Made by a program: the position numbers and the translations under genes. Shown here in pieces: positions 33,407 to 40,814 of a stretch of 40,814 nt of DNA. The DNA is from Collinsella sp. AF23-2. Lineage in GTDB: Bacteria; Actinomycetota; Coriobacteriia; Coriobacteriales; Coriobacteriaceae. The number at the start of each line of letters is the position of its first letter. Positions within the stretch are counted from its first letter, which is position 1. The notes under the pieces are model-generated. The model ran no database searches and was not told the DNA's origin. It saw only the letters and a program-made list of their open reading frames with translations. Location of the stretch: positions 1-40,814 of the forward strand of contig NZ_QRVG01000018.1 in assembly GCF_003459245.1 (NCBI RefSeq), in the 5' to 3' direction.

Positions 33407-34138
33407 CTAGTGCAGAATCTTGGACAGGAACTCGCGGCAGCGCGGGTTCTCGGGGTTATCGAAGAAGTGCTCGGGCGTGCCCTCCTCCAGGATGCGGCCG
33501 TCCTCCATAAAGATGACGCGGTCGGCCACCTGGCGCGCAAAGCCCATCTCGTGCGTCACGCAGATCATGGTGATGTCCTCCTGCGCGAGCTCAATCATAA
33601 CGTCCAGAACCTCCTGGACCATCTCGGGGTCGAGCGCCGAGGTCGGCTCGTCAAACAGGATGATGGGCTGCTTGGTGCACAGGGCACGGGCGATGGCGAT
33701 GCGCTGCTGCTGACCGCCCGAGAGGTTCTGCGGATACTCGCCGGCCTTATGCGCCATGCCGACGCGCTTGAGCGCGGCGACGGCGATCTCGGTCGCCTCC
33801 TCCTTGCTCTTCTTTTGCAGCTTGATGGGCGCGAGCGTCAGATTGCCCAGCACCGTCATGTTGGGATACAGGTTGAACTGCTGAAACACCATGGAGCTAT
33901 ATTTGCGAGCCATTTCCAGGTGATTCTTCTTAGTGAGCGGCGTACCGTCGATGATGACCTCGCCCGACGTGGGCTCCTCAAGATAATCGACACAGCGGAT
34001 GAGCGTCGACTTACCCGAGCCGGAAGGCCCGATCATTACGAGCTTCTCGCCGCGCTTGACGGTGAGGTTGATATCTTTGAGCACATGCAGGTCGCCAAAG
34101 TACTTGTTGAGATGCTTGATCTCGATCATGTCTGCCAT
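33407..34138 (-). CDS. Polar amino-acid ABC transporter ATPase
   Basis: The 243-residue GlnQ-type ATPase has Walker [10 protein letters not shown], the Q-loop in [10 protein letters not shown], signature [15 protein letters not shown], Walker [13 protein letters not shown] and the H-loop THEMGFA. GAAGGGA lies before the ATG at 34138. First gene of the importer operon, it powers uptake through the two permeases downstream. Confidence 0.95.
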   Translation of the reverse strand: MADMIEIKHLNKYFGDLHVLKDINLTVKRGEKLVMIGPSGSGKSTLIRCVDYLEEPTSGEVIIDGTPLTKKNHLEMARKYSSMVFQQFNLYPNMTVLGNLTLAPIKLQKKSKEEATEIAVAALKRVGMAHKAGEYPQNLSGGQQQRIAIARALCTKQPIILFDEPTSALDPEMVQEVLDVMIELAQEDITMICVTHEMGFARQVADRVIFMEDGRILEEGTPEHFFDNPENPRCREFLSKILH

Positions 34139-34314
34139 GAATGTCCCTTCCCTGCGTTTACACGAGTTGAACTATTGTACGGAAAGAACCACGTTTCCGC
34201 AGCCCACACTACATTCCCGTAAAGAACCCGCAATCTTCCACCCACTCATTGGGCACTCATTTAAGTCTGTCCCCAGTGAGCGCCCAACCGCCCTTGTTGA
34301 GCATAAGTCAGCGA

Positions 34315-34413
34315 AAACCCGTACACGCGAGCAAGGTGACGTGAAATGAAAGGGCGCAGACCTTATGGTCGCGCCCTTGAAATTGAACGTCAGATTGCCG
34401 CGTGTACGGGTTT
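34315..34413. repeat. Nested inverted repeat in the ATPase-yqeY gap
   Basis: Perfect 15-bp outer arms AAACCCGTACACGCG (34315-34329) and its complement (34399-34413) enclose an inner hairpin AAGGGCGC/GCGCCCTT (34350-34357 with 34371-34378). GACGT (34338-34342) and ACGTC (34387-34391) add a further pair. This is the same outer-arms-plus-inner-hairpin plan as at 14206, 14457 and 27261, with unrelated arm sequence. The rest of 34139-34457 contains a CTGTCCCCAG motif at 34267-34276 and no gene. Confidence 0.8.
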
Positions 34414-34426
34414 GCAGCGTCGAGCC

Positions 34427-34454
34427 GTTACGCGGTTTGGTAAAACCGCGTAAC
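34427..34454 (-). terminator. Hairpin just after yqeY
   Basis: GTTACGCGGTTT (34427-34438) pairs with AAACCGCGTAAC (34443-34454) around a 4-nt loop, 3 bp beyond the yqeY stop on the minus strand. No T-tract follows, so it may be a processing or stability hairpin. Confidence 0.55.
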
Positions 34455-34457
34455 AAA

Positions 34458-34907
34458 TTACGCGAGTTTGGCTCCGACGATCTTTGCCGCGGCCGGCTTA
34501 TCGAAGTTGCCGCCAGTGGCCTTGCCGAGTGCACCCATAACCTGGCCCATCTGCTTCTTGGACGTGGCGCCCAGCTCGGCGATGACCTGCTCGATCAGAG
34601 CCTCGAGCTCCTCGCCCGAAACCTGCGCGGGCAGCAGGCTCTCCAGAATCTTGACCTGCTCGGTCAGGTTGTCGGTACGCTCCTGGTCGGTGCCGGCCTT
34701 GATGGACATCTCCAGTGTCTCGCTCGTCTGCTTGATCAGACGCTTGATCATGCTGTTGACGTCTTCCTCGGTCACATCGCGGCGCTCATTGACCTCGATA
34801 TTCTTCACCTCGGCCTTAACCTGGCGAATGATGGACAGGCGAACCTTGTCCTTGGCCTTCATGGCCGCGATCATTTCCTTCTGCAGCTCTTCGTTGGTCA
34901 TCTGCAA
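34458..34907 (-). CDS. yqeY: GatB/YqeY domain protein
   Basis: The 149-residue stand-alone YqeY protein is mainly helical. It has LQKEMIAAMKAKDKVRLSIIR at the start and the C-terminal GKVMGxLGKxxGGxFD-like segment (QVMGALGKATGGNFDKPAAA) shared with the tail domain of the GatB amidotransferase, which contacts tRNA. The free-standing protein has no agreed function. AGAGAGGA lies 7 nt before the ATG. The foldase gene lies 48 bp upstream in the same direction. Confidence 0.92.
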   Translation of the reverse strand: MQMTNEELQKEMIAAMKAKDKVRLSIIRQVKAEVKNIEVNERRDVTEEDVNSMIKRLIKQTSETLEMSIKAGTDQERTDNLTEQVKILESLLPAQVSGEELEALIEQVIAELGATSKKQMGQVMGALGKATGGNFDKPAAAKIVGAKLA

Positions 34908-34955
34908 ATCCTCTCTAATAGCGTGGGCGGCACTCGCGCGAGCACCGCCCCATGA

Positions 34956-36176
34956 TTACTCAGTCGTCGACGAATCGTCGGTCGAACTCTTGGTGATGCC
35001 CTTCAGACTCACGTTATAGGGTACGTCCTTGGGCATGGGGTTGACGGTAATGTCGGCGTCCTTCTTGTACTGCTCCAGCCACTCACTGTACGCGGTACTG
35101 GCCGCCTGCGTCTTCACCACGTTGGAGACGTACTTCTTGATGGCCTTGGGCACCTGGTTGATGTCATCAACCTGATTATCGACATGGAAGTAGTCGGTGC
35201 ACTTGATGATGTGGTAGCCATAGGTCGACTCGATGACTTCGCTCACGTCGCCCTTGTTGAGCCCCTCGAGCGCCGTCTGGTAGCTGTCGACAAAGGTGGT
35301 GAGCTTATCCCAGCCCACATCGCCCTTCTTCTCCTTGGAACCGGTGTCCTCGGAGTACTGCTCAACGGCGTCCTCAAAGCTCAGCTCACCGGAGTTGATC
35401 TTGTCCAGGCACTCCTGCGCCTTGGCCTTGGCGGCAGCCTTGTCCTCGTCGGAAGCGTCGGAATCAACCTTGATCAGGATGTTCGACGAGCGACGGGCGT
35501 CGTTGTAGCTGGACAGGTTTTCGTTGATGTAATCGACAATCTCGCTGTCCTTGGGTTTGCTCGTGGGCGCGGCGGCATCCTTGAGTTTCTGCTGCGCCAG
35601 ACTCTCCTTGAGCGAATCCTTGTAGGTATCCTCGGTATAGCCGTAGGTCTTGAGGGTCTTCTTAAAGGCCTTGGCACCGCCCGCGCTCTTGCACGCGTCC
35701 TTCCAAGCCTTCTCGACCTCCTCGTCCGACACCGTCACGCCGTTCTCCTTCTGTGCCTGTTGAAGCAGAATCTGCTGCGTGTAGGAGTCGATGAGTTGCT
35801 TGCGATACTTCTTGGGCGTGAGGTCGTTGTCGACCAGATACTGCGCCCAGTCCTTGTCCTTGGTGTAGCCGTAGGACGTGCGCATGCTCATGATCTGCTT
35901 GGTCACGGTGTCCTCGGTGAGGTTGGTGCCGTTGATAGTAGCAGCAACACCGCCGGTCAGCTTGTAGCCCGAGGTGTCCTCGGCCTGCGACATAAGGCCG
36001 GAGCACGCCATCGCCGAGACGGAAAGCAGCATCGCCAGCACGCCGATGACCACCAGAACGATCTTGACGGTCTTGGACACGCGGGTCTTGCGCTGCTTCT
36101 TGCGAGAGTTGGAGGCGGCGCGAGCCTGCTGCTCGGGCGTCGGCTCGAGTGCGGGGTTCTTTTTCTTATTTGCCAT
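34956..36176 (-). CDS. Membrane-anchored parvulin-type peptidyl-prolyl isomerase (SurA/PrsA-like)
   Basis: The 406-residue protein starts with a basic cytoplasmic tail (RKKQRKTRVSKTVK) followed by one membrane helix (about 36-57); the rest should lie outside the cell. A SurA_N-like helical region (VAATINGTNLTEDTVTKQI) precedes a rotamase domain at about 240-345: SNILIKVDSDASDEDKAAA, GELSFEDAVEQYSED, KKGDVGWDKL, STYGYHIIKCTDY. It probably helps exported proteins fold. The cysteine after the helix is not in a good lipobox. The frame opens at 36275, but GAAAGG before the ATG at 36176 (MANKKKN) sets the start. A Ser/Thr-rich tail ends it. Confidence 0.88.
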   Translation of the reverse strand: MANKKKNPALEPTPEQQARAASNSRKKQRKTRVSKTVKIVLVVIGVLAMLLSVSAMACSGLMSQAEDTSGYKLTGGVAATINGTNLTEDTVTKQIMSMRTSYGYTKDKDWAQYLVDNDLTPKKYRKQLIDSYTQQILLQQAQKENGVTVSDEEVEKAWKDACKSAGGAKAFKKTLKTYGYTEDTYKDSLKESLAQQKLKDAAAPTSKPKDSEIVDYINENLSSYNDARRSSNILIKVDSDASDEDKAAAKAKAQECLDKINSGELSFEDAVEQYSEDTGSKEKKGDVGWDKLTTFVDSYQTALEGLNKGDVSEVIESTYGYHIIKCTDYFHVDNQVDDINQVPKAIKKYVSNVVKTQAASTAYSEWLEQYKKDADITVNPMPKDVPYNVSLKGITKSSTDDSSTTE

Positions 36177-36251
36177 AGTTGGCCTTTCGCATAACGAATC
36201 GAACAAACGCCATTGTGTCACAACGCAGCCCCCGCGGCACGCTTGGTGCAT

Positions 36252-36389
36252 TGGGGACAGGTTAATCTGCACCATTTTGGTGCAAAGGGGACAGCTCTGG
36301 CAGCCGGCAGTTAGGGACGTTCCTTTTCTGCCGGCAGTTAGGGACAGTCCCCAAGTGCCGGCACATAAGGAACGTCCCTAGGTGCCGGC
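36252..36389. repeat. Cluster of REP-like palindromic repeats
   Basis: Within 140 bp there are two direct copies of GCCGGCAGTTAGGGAC (36303-36318, 36330-36345), an inverted relative (36374-36389, complement GCCGGCACCTAGGGAC) and GCCGGCACATAAGG at 36357. GGGGACAG occurs at 36253 and 36287. The self-complementary GTGCCGGCAC sits at 36354-36363. Alternating orientations allow several hairpins. It lies between the EIIA and foldase genes, both on the minus strand. Confidence 0.85.
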
Positions 36390-36400
36390 TTAGCCCCACC

Positions 36401-36865
36401 TTAGAAGTGGCGGCGGATGGCGTCGACCATGCCCTGCGGCGTGGTCTGGCCGAGCACGTCGGCTGCGGCATCGCCGTCCATAAAGATGTTCATGAGCGCC
36501 TGCAGAGCCTCGACCTGGCCGCCCGGCTCGGCGATGCCCAGATTGATGACGATCTGCGCCGGCACCGGAGCGCCCATGCCAGCCATAGCGTTAAATGTCA
36601 CGGGCGCGGAGGGCTTCACCACCGCGATATAGGGCTTGGCCACAAACCCCGGATCGGTATGCGGAATGGCAATGTTTGCCGCCGGCATGGCAAGACCCGT
36701 GGGATAGGCATCCTCGCGCGTGCGAACGGCGTCGAGCCAACCGTCGGCAATGTAGCCGCGCGGAGCAAGCTCACTCTCGAGTTGCGCAAACACCTCACCC
36801 GGCGTCGCACACTCCCAATCAAAAAACACCAGCTCAGGCGTAAACAGCGCTTCGTTATCCGCCAT
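36401..36865 (-). CDS. Stand-alone PTS EIIA, fructose/mannitol/galactitol type
   Basis: The 154-residue EIIA domain protein has its phosphorylated histidine in NIAIPHTDP, and the AVVKPSAPVTFNAMAG and VNLGIAEPGGQVEALQAL segments are typical of the PTS_EIIA_2 family. Such proteins take phosphate from HPr and pass it to EIIB. No EIIB or EIIC of a matching class is nearby, so it is an orphan: a partner elsewhere, or a regulatory EIIA-Ntr-like role. It is not the expected partner of the glucoside permease at 3933, which needs a glucose-class EIIA. GAGAGG precedes the ATG. Confidence 0.88.
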   Translation of the reverse strand: MADNEALFTPELVFFDWECATPGEVFAQLESELAPRGYIADGWLDAVRTREDAYPTGLAMPAANIAIPHTDPGFVAKPYIAVVKPSAPVTFNAMAGMGAPVPAQIVINLGIAEPGGQVEALQALMNIFMDGDAAADVLGQTTPQGMVDAIRRHF

Positions 36866-36915
36866 GCGCTCACCTCTCTCACCTAGTCATTCAGGAACGT
36901 CCCCGATGACTACCC

Positions 36916-36958
36916 AAAACAAAAGGTGGCCACGCGCGCCTTGGCGCCAATGACCACC
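36916..36958 (-). terminator. Terminator of the purFMN operon
   Basis: On the minus strand GGTGGTCA (36958-36951) pairs with TGGCCACC (36932-36925), with one G-U, and an inner GGCGCC/GGCGCG section. TTTTGTTTT follows. It is about 30 bp beyond the purN stop. Confidence 0.8.
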
Positions 36959-36990
36959 CTGACCACTCAACTAAATTGTACTGTGCGCCG

Positions 36991-37692
36991 CTAGACGCGG
37001 GGCGCATCAATTGCGACCTTGCCGCTCTCCAGCACGTGGACGCGGCCGTCGGCGAGCATTTGCACGACCTCGGGATACAGCACGTGCTCAATCGCGTGGA
37101 TGTGCTCCTCGAGCGCGTCGACATCCCAGCCCTCCTCGACAGCCAGCGCACGCTGGGCGATGATGGGACCGTTGTCGTAGACCTCGTTGGCAAAATGCAC
37201 GGTCACGCCAGTTACCTTGACGCCGCGCGCAAAGGCATCGTCAATCGCATGCGCACCGGTAAAGCTCGGCAGCAGCGCCGGATGCAAGTTGACCACGCGG
37301 TTGGGAAACGCCGCCAGCAGCGGTGTGTGCACCATGCGCATATAGCCGGCCATCACCACGTACTCGCAGCCGCGCTCGAGCAGCTCGTGCGCGATGATCT
37401 CGTCGGCGGCAATAGGGTCGGCATAGACATCCTTGGACAGCGTGAGCGTCTGGATGCCCGCGCGCTCAGCGCGCTGCAAACCCTTAGCCGAAGGACGGCT
37501 CGACACCACAAGCTCAATCGAGGCGTTGAGCTTACCGGCGGCGATCAGATCGATCAGCGCCTGCAGGTTGGTACCCGAACCGCTGATGAGCACACCGATC
37601 TTGAGCGGCTCGACCGTATCGGTGCCGGTCGGACGGGTGTAGGGCACAAAGCCCAGGCCCTCACTAGCAGCCATCTGCTCGTTAGCGCTCAT
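36991..37692 (-). CDS. purN: Phosphoribosylglycinamide formyltransferase
   Basis: The 233-residue enzyme transfers a formyl group from 10-formyl-THF to GAR in purine synthesis. It has the GVLISGSGTNLQALID phosphate loop, NLHPALLPSFTGAHA with the catalytic Asn-His pair, and TVHFANEVYDNGPIIAQ with the catalytic Asp. About 30 extra residues precede the conserved core, so the annotated ATG may not be the only start; an ATG at codon 7 is possible. It overlaps purM by 11 nt, showing translational coupling. It uses 10-formyl-THF, linking it to the folate genes at 10599. Confidence 0.95.
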   Translation of the reverse strand: MSANEQMAASEGLGFVPYTRPTGTDTVEPLKIGVLISGSGTNLQALIDLIAAGKLNASIELVVSSRPSAKGLQRAERAGIQTLTLSKDVYADPIAADEIIAHELLERGCEYVVMAGYMRMVHTPLLAAFPNRVVNLHPALLPSFTGAHAIDDAFARGVKVTGVTVHFANEVYDNGPIIAQRALAVEEGWDVDALEEHIHAIEHVLYPEVVQMLADGRVHVLESGKVAIDAPRV

Positions 37693-38785
37693 CGGAGTAC
37701 ACGACCTTACCGGAACCCTCGACGCACTCGCCCACGCGGAACGGCTTCTCGCCCAGCGCGACCAGGGCTTCGGTAACCGCGGCCTCGTCCTCGGGGGCGA
37801 CGATCAGGCACAGGCCGACGCCCATGTTGAAGGTCTTGCATGCCTCGTTGGGCGCGAGCTCGGCCTGACGCGACACGTAGGTGATGACGGGCGGAACGTC
37901 CCAACCCATCTCGGCGCCGTTGCGGGTGACCACGGCGTCGACGTCGTCGGCGAGTGCACGGTTGAGGTTCTCGGTAATACCGCCGCCAGTGATGTGGGCG
38001 ATGGCATGCACCGGAGCGCCGCCGCGGAGCAGCTCCAGGATCGGCTTGACGTAGATGCGCGTGGGGGCCAACAGAGCGTCTGCCAGCGATGCACCGCCGA
38101 GCTCTTCGAGCGGACGGCTCAGCTCCTCGGCCTTAGCGACGGCCTCGGGCGTGCCCGGCTTAACGCCGTCGACGCCAATGACCTTACGCACGAGCGAGTA
38201 GCCGTTGGAGTGCACGCCGGTGGAAGGCAGGCCCAGGATCACATCGCCCGGGCGGACGTTTGCGGGGTCGAGCATCTTGGGACGGTCGACGACGCCCACG
38301 GTAAATCCGGCAAGGTCGTAGTCGGCAGGAGCCATGACGCCCGGGTGCTCGGCCATCTCACCGCCCACGAGCGCGCAGCCCGCGAGCTTGCAGCCGTCGG
38401 CCACACCCTTGATAATCTTTGCCATGTGCTCGGCCTCGATGTGACCGATGGCAACGTAGTCCAGGAAGAACAGCGGCTCGGCGCCCGAAGCCAGAATATC
38501 GTTGACGCACATAGCGACCAGGTCCTGGCCAACCGTCTCGTGACGGTCCATGATCTGGGCGAGCACGAGCTTGGTGCCCACGCCGTCGGTACCGCTAATC
38601 AGGATCGGGTCTTCCATATCCTTGAGCGCGGCGGCCGAGAACAGGCCGCCAAAGCCGCCGATGCCACCGATAACCTCGGAACGGTTAGTGTCCTTGACCA
38701 TCTGCTTAATCGCGTCGACGGCGCGGCCGCCCTCGGCGGTGTCGACGCCAGCGTCCTCGTACGTCACATGCTTGCTGTCGCTCAT
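37682..38785 (-). CDS. purM: Phosphoribosylformylglycinamidine cyclo-ligase (AIR synthetase)
   Basis: The 367-residue ATP-grasp-like enzyme closes the imidazole ring in purine synthesis. Motifs are YEDAGVDTAEGGRAVDAIK, GGFGGLFSA, LISGTDGVGTKLVLA, MCVNDILASGAEPLFFLDY and VGGEMAEHPGVM. GAGAGGAAGG lies 5-6 nt before the ATG. It lies between purF and purN in a purF-purM-purN operon. Confidence 0.97.
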   Translation of the reverse strand: MSDSKHVTYEDAGVDTAEGGRAVDAIKQMVKDTNRSEVIGGIGGFGGLFSAAALKDMEDPILISGTDGVGTKLVLAQIMDRHETVGQDLVAMCVNDILASGAEPLFFLDYVAIGHIEAEHMAKIIKGVADGCKLAGCALVGGEMAEHPGVMAPADYDLAGFTVGVVDRPKMLDPANVRPGDVILGLPSTGVHSNGYSLVRKVIGVDGVKPGTPEAVAKAEELSRPLEELGGASLADALLAPTRIYVKPILELLRGGAPVHAIAHITGGGITENLNRALADDVDAVVTRNGAEMGWDVPPVITYVSRQAELAPNEACKTFNMGVGLCLIVAPEDEAAVTEALVALGEKPFRVGECVEGSGKVVYSDER

Positions 38786-38903
38786 CTGAGCCTTCCTCTC
38801 CCACTACCGTGGCGCCGCACGGGCGCCAAACGGTGCTCATAGTTGCGTTCATTTCGGCGCGCGCCATAACAGCACGCGCCGTCATATCAACAAAACAGCA
38901 GGT

Positions 38904-38945
38904 AAAACCTACCAAAATAAACCTGTCCCCATATGGCAGGTTTTA
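38904..38945. repeat. REP-like hairpin between purF and purM
   Basis: AAAACCTACCA (38904-38914) pairs with TGGCAGGTTTT (38934-38944) with one mismatch; between them is AATAAACCTGTCCCC. The right arm overlaps the purF stop codon. The same words, in the same order, form the outer arm of the repeat after pth (27402-27430). In the purF-purM message it could lower or buffer purM expression. Confidence 0.75.
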
Positions 38946-40613
38946 TGCCTCGCCGTGCTCCTCTTCCCAGCTGCGGTCGTCGTATTTCTCGATCACGGCG
39001 TCGTCGTCAAAGTGCAGCGGCTTGTCCAGGTTGCGGGGCTTAAAGCCCTCCATAAACTTGTCGCGGCCAAAGCTCTCGGGAATCGCCACGGGGTAGCGGC
39101 CGGTAAAGCACGCATCGCAGTAACCGCCCTTGGGCATGACCTTAAGCAGGCCCTCGACCGAAAGGAAGGCCAGCGAATCGGCGCCGATATACTCGCAAAT
39201 CTCGTCGACCGTCTTGTTGGCGCTGATAAGCTGCGACTGCACGTCGGTATCGATACCGTAGAAGCACGGCCAGATGACCTCGGGCGAGTTGATGCGGATA
39301 TGAATCTCCTTGGCGCCGGCGTTGCGCAGCATCTTGACGAGCTGCACCATGGTGGTGCCGCGCACGATGGAGTCGTCGATGACGACCAGGCGCTTGCCCT
39401 CGATGTTGTCGCGCAGCGGGTTGAGTTTCATACGCACGCCCATGGCGCGCAACTCCTGCGTAGGCTCAATAAACGTACGGCCCACGTAGCGGTTCTTGAT
39501 AAGGCCCTCGCCAAAGGGAATACCGCTCTCGTGCGAATACCCCTCCGCAGGCGGCAGGCCGGAGTCGGGCACGCCGATGACCAGGTCGGCCTCGACAGGC
39601 TCCTCATGTGCCAGCTGACGACCCATGTCGTAACGGCAGGCATAGACGCTCTTGCCGTTCATGATGGAGTCGGGGCGGGCAAAGTAGACCTGCTCAAAGA
39701 TGCAGTTGGCGGGCTCTTCGGCTGCAGGCACGCCCTGCTCGGATACCAGGCCCTCGGCGCTGATGCGCAAGATCTCGCCGGGACGGACGTCACGGACGTA
39801 CTCGGCACCCACGATGTCGAGTGCGCAGGTCTCGGAAGCAACGACCCAGCCGCCGGCGCGCGTGACACGGACGGCGGAGTCGACCGTCGCGGCGCCGTCC
39901 TGCGACGGCAGCTGCGAAACGGCTGCGGCATCGGCCTGGTCCAGGCCCTCGTCCACCAGCTTGCCCAGCACGAGCGGGCGAATGCCGTGTGGATCGCGAA
40001 ATGCGTAGAGCGCCTGCTCGTTGATGAGCGTCATGGCGTAGCCGCCGCGCACGAGCTCCATGGTCTTGCGAATACCCTCGCGCAGGTGGCCCGTACGCTG
40101 GGTAAAGTAGCCGATAAGCTTGGTCGCGACCTCGGAATCCGAATTGGAGAGGAACGGCACGCCCAGCTCGATCAGCTGACGGCGCAGCTCGTCGGTGTTG
40201 ACGAGGGTGCCGTTGTGCGCGAGCGCGATAATGACGCTGTTGATGGTAGAGAGGTGCGGCTGAGAGGCTTCCCAGCTCTTGGCGCCGGCAGTGCCGTAGC
40301 GCACATGACCCACGGCCAGCTGGCCGGAGAGCGTCGACAGGTCGGCGTTGGAGAACACGCGGTCGAGCAGGCCCAGATCTTTGCGGACCATAACCGTGCC
40401 GCCGTCACCCACGGCGATTCCAGCCGATTCCTGGCCACGGTGCTGCAGCGCACGCAGGCCAAAGTACGTCAGTCGAGCCACGTCGCGATCGGGCGCCCAT
40501 ACGCCGAAAATGCCACATTCCTCATGCAGCTGGTCGGAGTCCGGATCATACGTCGACATGGTGTTCACCTGTCCCGCGGCACGCTCGGCCGCGCGGATGG
40601 TTTCTTGAGACAT
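38943..40613 (-). CDS. purF: Amidophosphoribosyltransferase
   Basis: The 556-residue enzyme is the first committed step of purine synthesis (PRPP plus glutamine to phosphoribosylamine). A 32-residue propeptide precedes Cys33 in HEECGIFGV, which becomes the N-terminal nucleophile after cleavage. The glutaminase domain shows RALQHRGQESAGI and GHVRYGT. The PRTase domain has the PRPP loop VVIDDSIVRGTT. Cysteines in PEVIWPCFYG and GGYCDACFTGRYP fit the Fe-S-containing Bacillus-type PurF. GAGGGG lies before the ATG. Its substrate PRPP is made by prs at 25401. Confidence 0.97.
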   Translation of the reverse strand: MSQETIRAAERAAGQVNTMSTYDPDSDQLHEECGIFGVWAPDRDVARLTYFGLRALQHRGQESAGIAVGDGGTVMVRKDLGLLDRVFSNADLSTLSGQLAVGHVRYGTAGAKSWEASQPHLSTINSVIIALAHNGTLVNTDELRRQLIELGVPFLSNSDSEVATKLIGYFTQRTGHLREGIRKTMELVRGGYAMTLINEQALYAFRDPHGIRPLVLGKLVDEGLDQADAAAVSQLPSQDGAATVDSAVRVTRAGGWVVASETCALDIVGAEYVRDVRPGEILRISAEGLVSEQGVPAAEEPANCIFEQVYFARPDSIMNGKSVYACRYDMGRQLAHEEPVEADLVIGVPDSGLPPAEGYSHESGIPFGEGLIKNRYVGRTFIEPTQELRAMGVRMKLNPLRDNIEGKRLVVIDDSIVRGTTMVQLVKMLRNAGAKEIHIRINSPEVIWPCFYGIDTDVQSQLISANKTVDEICEYIGADSLAFLSVEGLLKVMPKGGYCDACFTGRYPVAIPESFGRDKFMEGFKPRNLDKPLHFDDDAVIEKYDDRSWEEEHGEA

Positions 40614-40655
40614 GGTATCCCCTCAGAGCCTCGTATTTTTGGCGTTACCCGCCTT

Positions 40656-40661
40656 ATTATA
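40656..40661 (-). promoter_or_regulatory. Candidate -10 box of the purFMN operon
   Basis: A perfect TATAAT on the minus strand lies 42 nt before the purF ATG. The sequence 17 nt further upstream is GC-rich and has no recognisable -35, so the promoter may need an activator or an extended -10. The remaining 150 bp to the right edge hold no supportable gene. Confidence 0.5.
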
Positions 40662-40814
40662 CGCACGGCGCGACGTGCTCCCCAGCGCATGAGCAGCGCT
40701 TTTTAAAAGCCCACCGAGCTAATAATCAGTTTTGTTGCCAAACATTTTATCGGTCTGTCCAGTGCAAGCGCCCGCCCATTACAGTCTGAAATAGGCCATC
40801 GATAAATTTCGATG

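Noticed and set aside
36401..36865. The lone EIIA as phosphate donor for the alpha-glucoside permease
   Set aside because: It belongs to the fructose/mannitol/galactitol class, whereas the permease has a glucose-class EIIB that needs a Crr-type EIIA.
38955..40706. A 583-codon plus-strand open frame opposite purF
   Set aside because: It is antisense to a complete, motif-bearing PurF and has no recognisable domain.

Overview
The window is high-GC bacterial chromosome, about 40.8 kb. It probably comes from a gut Coriobacteriia (Collinsella-like actinobacterium). This rests on strong GC bias, gene style, a LuxR regulator next to MFS carriers, a stand-alone ECF S component and NfnAB-type redox metabolism. 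The assignment is inference; no rRNA is present to test it. Most genes are ordinary housekeeping or catabolic genes.

Layout. 1-429: the 5' part of an IS3-type element. 870-2900: an Old-Yellow-Enzyme/FAD/4Fe-4S reductase. 3933-8089: an alpha-glucoside PTS permease, a small membrane protein, a GH4 6-phospho-alpha-glucosidase and a convergent RpiR regulator. 8679-8755: initiator tRNA-fMet with its own promoter and terminator. 8952-14121: cofactor and DNA-maintenance genes (coaX, a divergent biotin-ligase-like protein, a folP-folK fusion with a long disordered insert, a sirtuin, exonuclease III). 14656-23602: an ECF S component, a two-MFS/amidohydrolase cluster divergent from a LuxR regulator, then ECF ATPase and EcfT. 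23796-27241: glmU, prs and pth. 27616-29855: nfnA-nfnB. 30315-34138: a cytidylate-kinase-like protein and a complete polar amino-acid ABC importer. 34458-36865: a YqeY-like protein, a membrane-anchored parvulin foldase and a lone EIIA. 36991-40613: purF-purM-purN, transcribed leftwards.

The unusual material lies between genes. Two intergenic arrays (3043-3419 and 29995-30210) use the same 15-bp half-site (TCTCRATCTGTAACA). It repeats 10 and 6 times in strictly alternating orientation at a 40-41 bp pitch, so each array is a row of 55-bp stem-loop units. Six of the eight arm differences are G-U wobbles in a minus-strand RNA and none are wobbles in a plus-strand RNA, which hints at the active strand. 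I recognise no described family with this layout. Array B is bracketed by inverted copies of a REP-like GGGGACAGG hairpin.

A second class is nested inverted repeats: 15-24 bp outer arms of unrelated sequence around an inner hairpin (14206-14341, 14457-14608, 27261-27424, 34315-34413). The two at 14.1-14.6 kb look like duplicated modules whose long stems changed in sequence but stayed complementary. A third class is scattered GGGACAG/GGGACGT palindromic motifs, densest at 36252-36389. These repeats are the best candidates for something undescribed.
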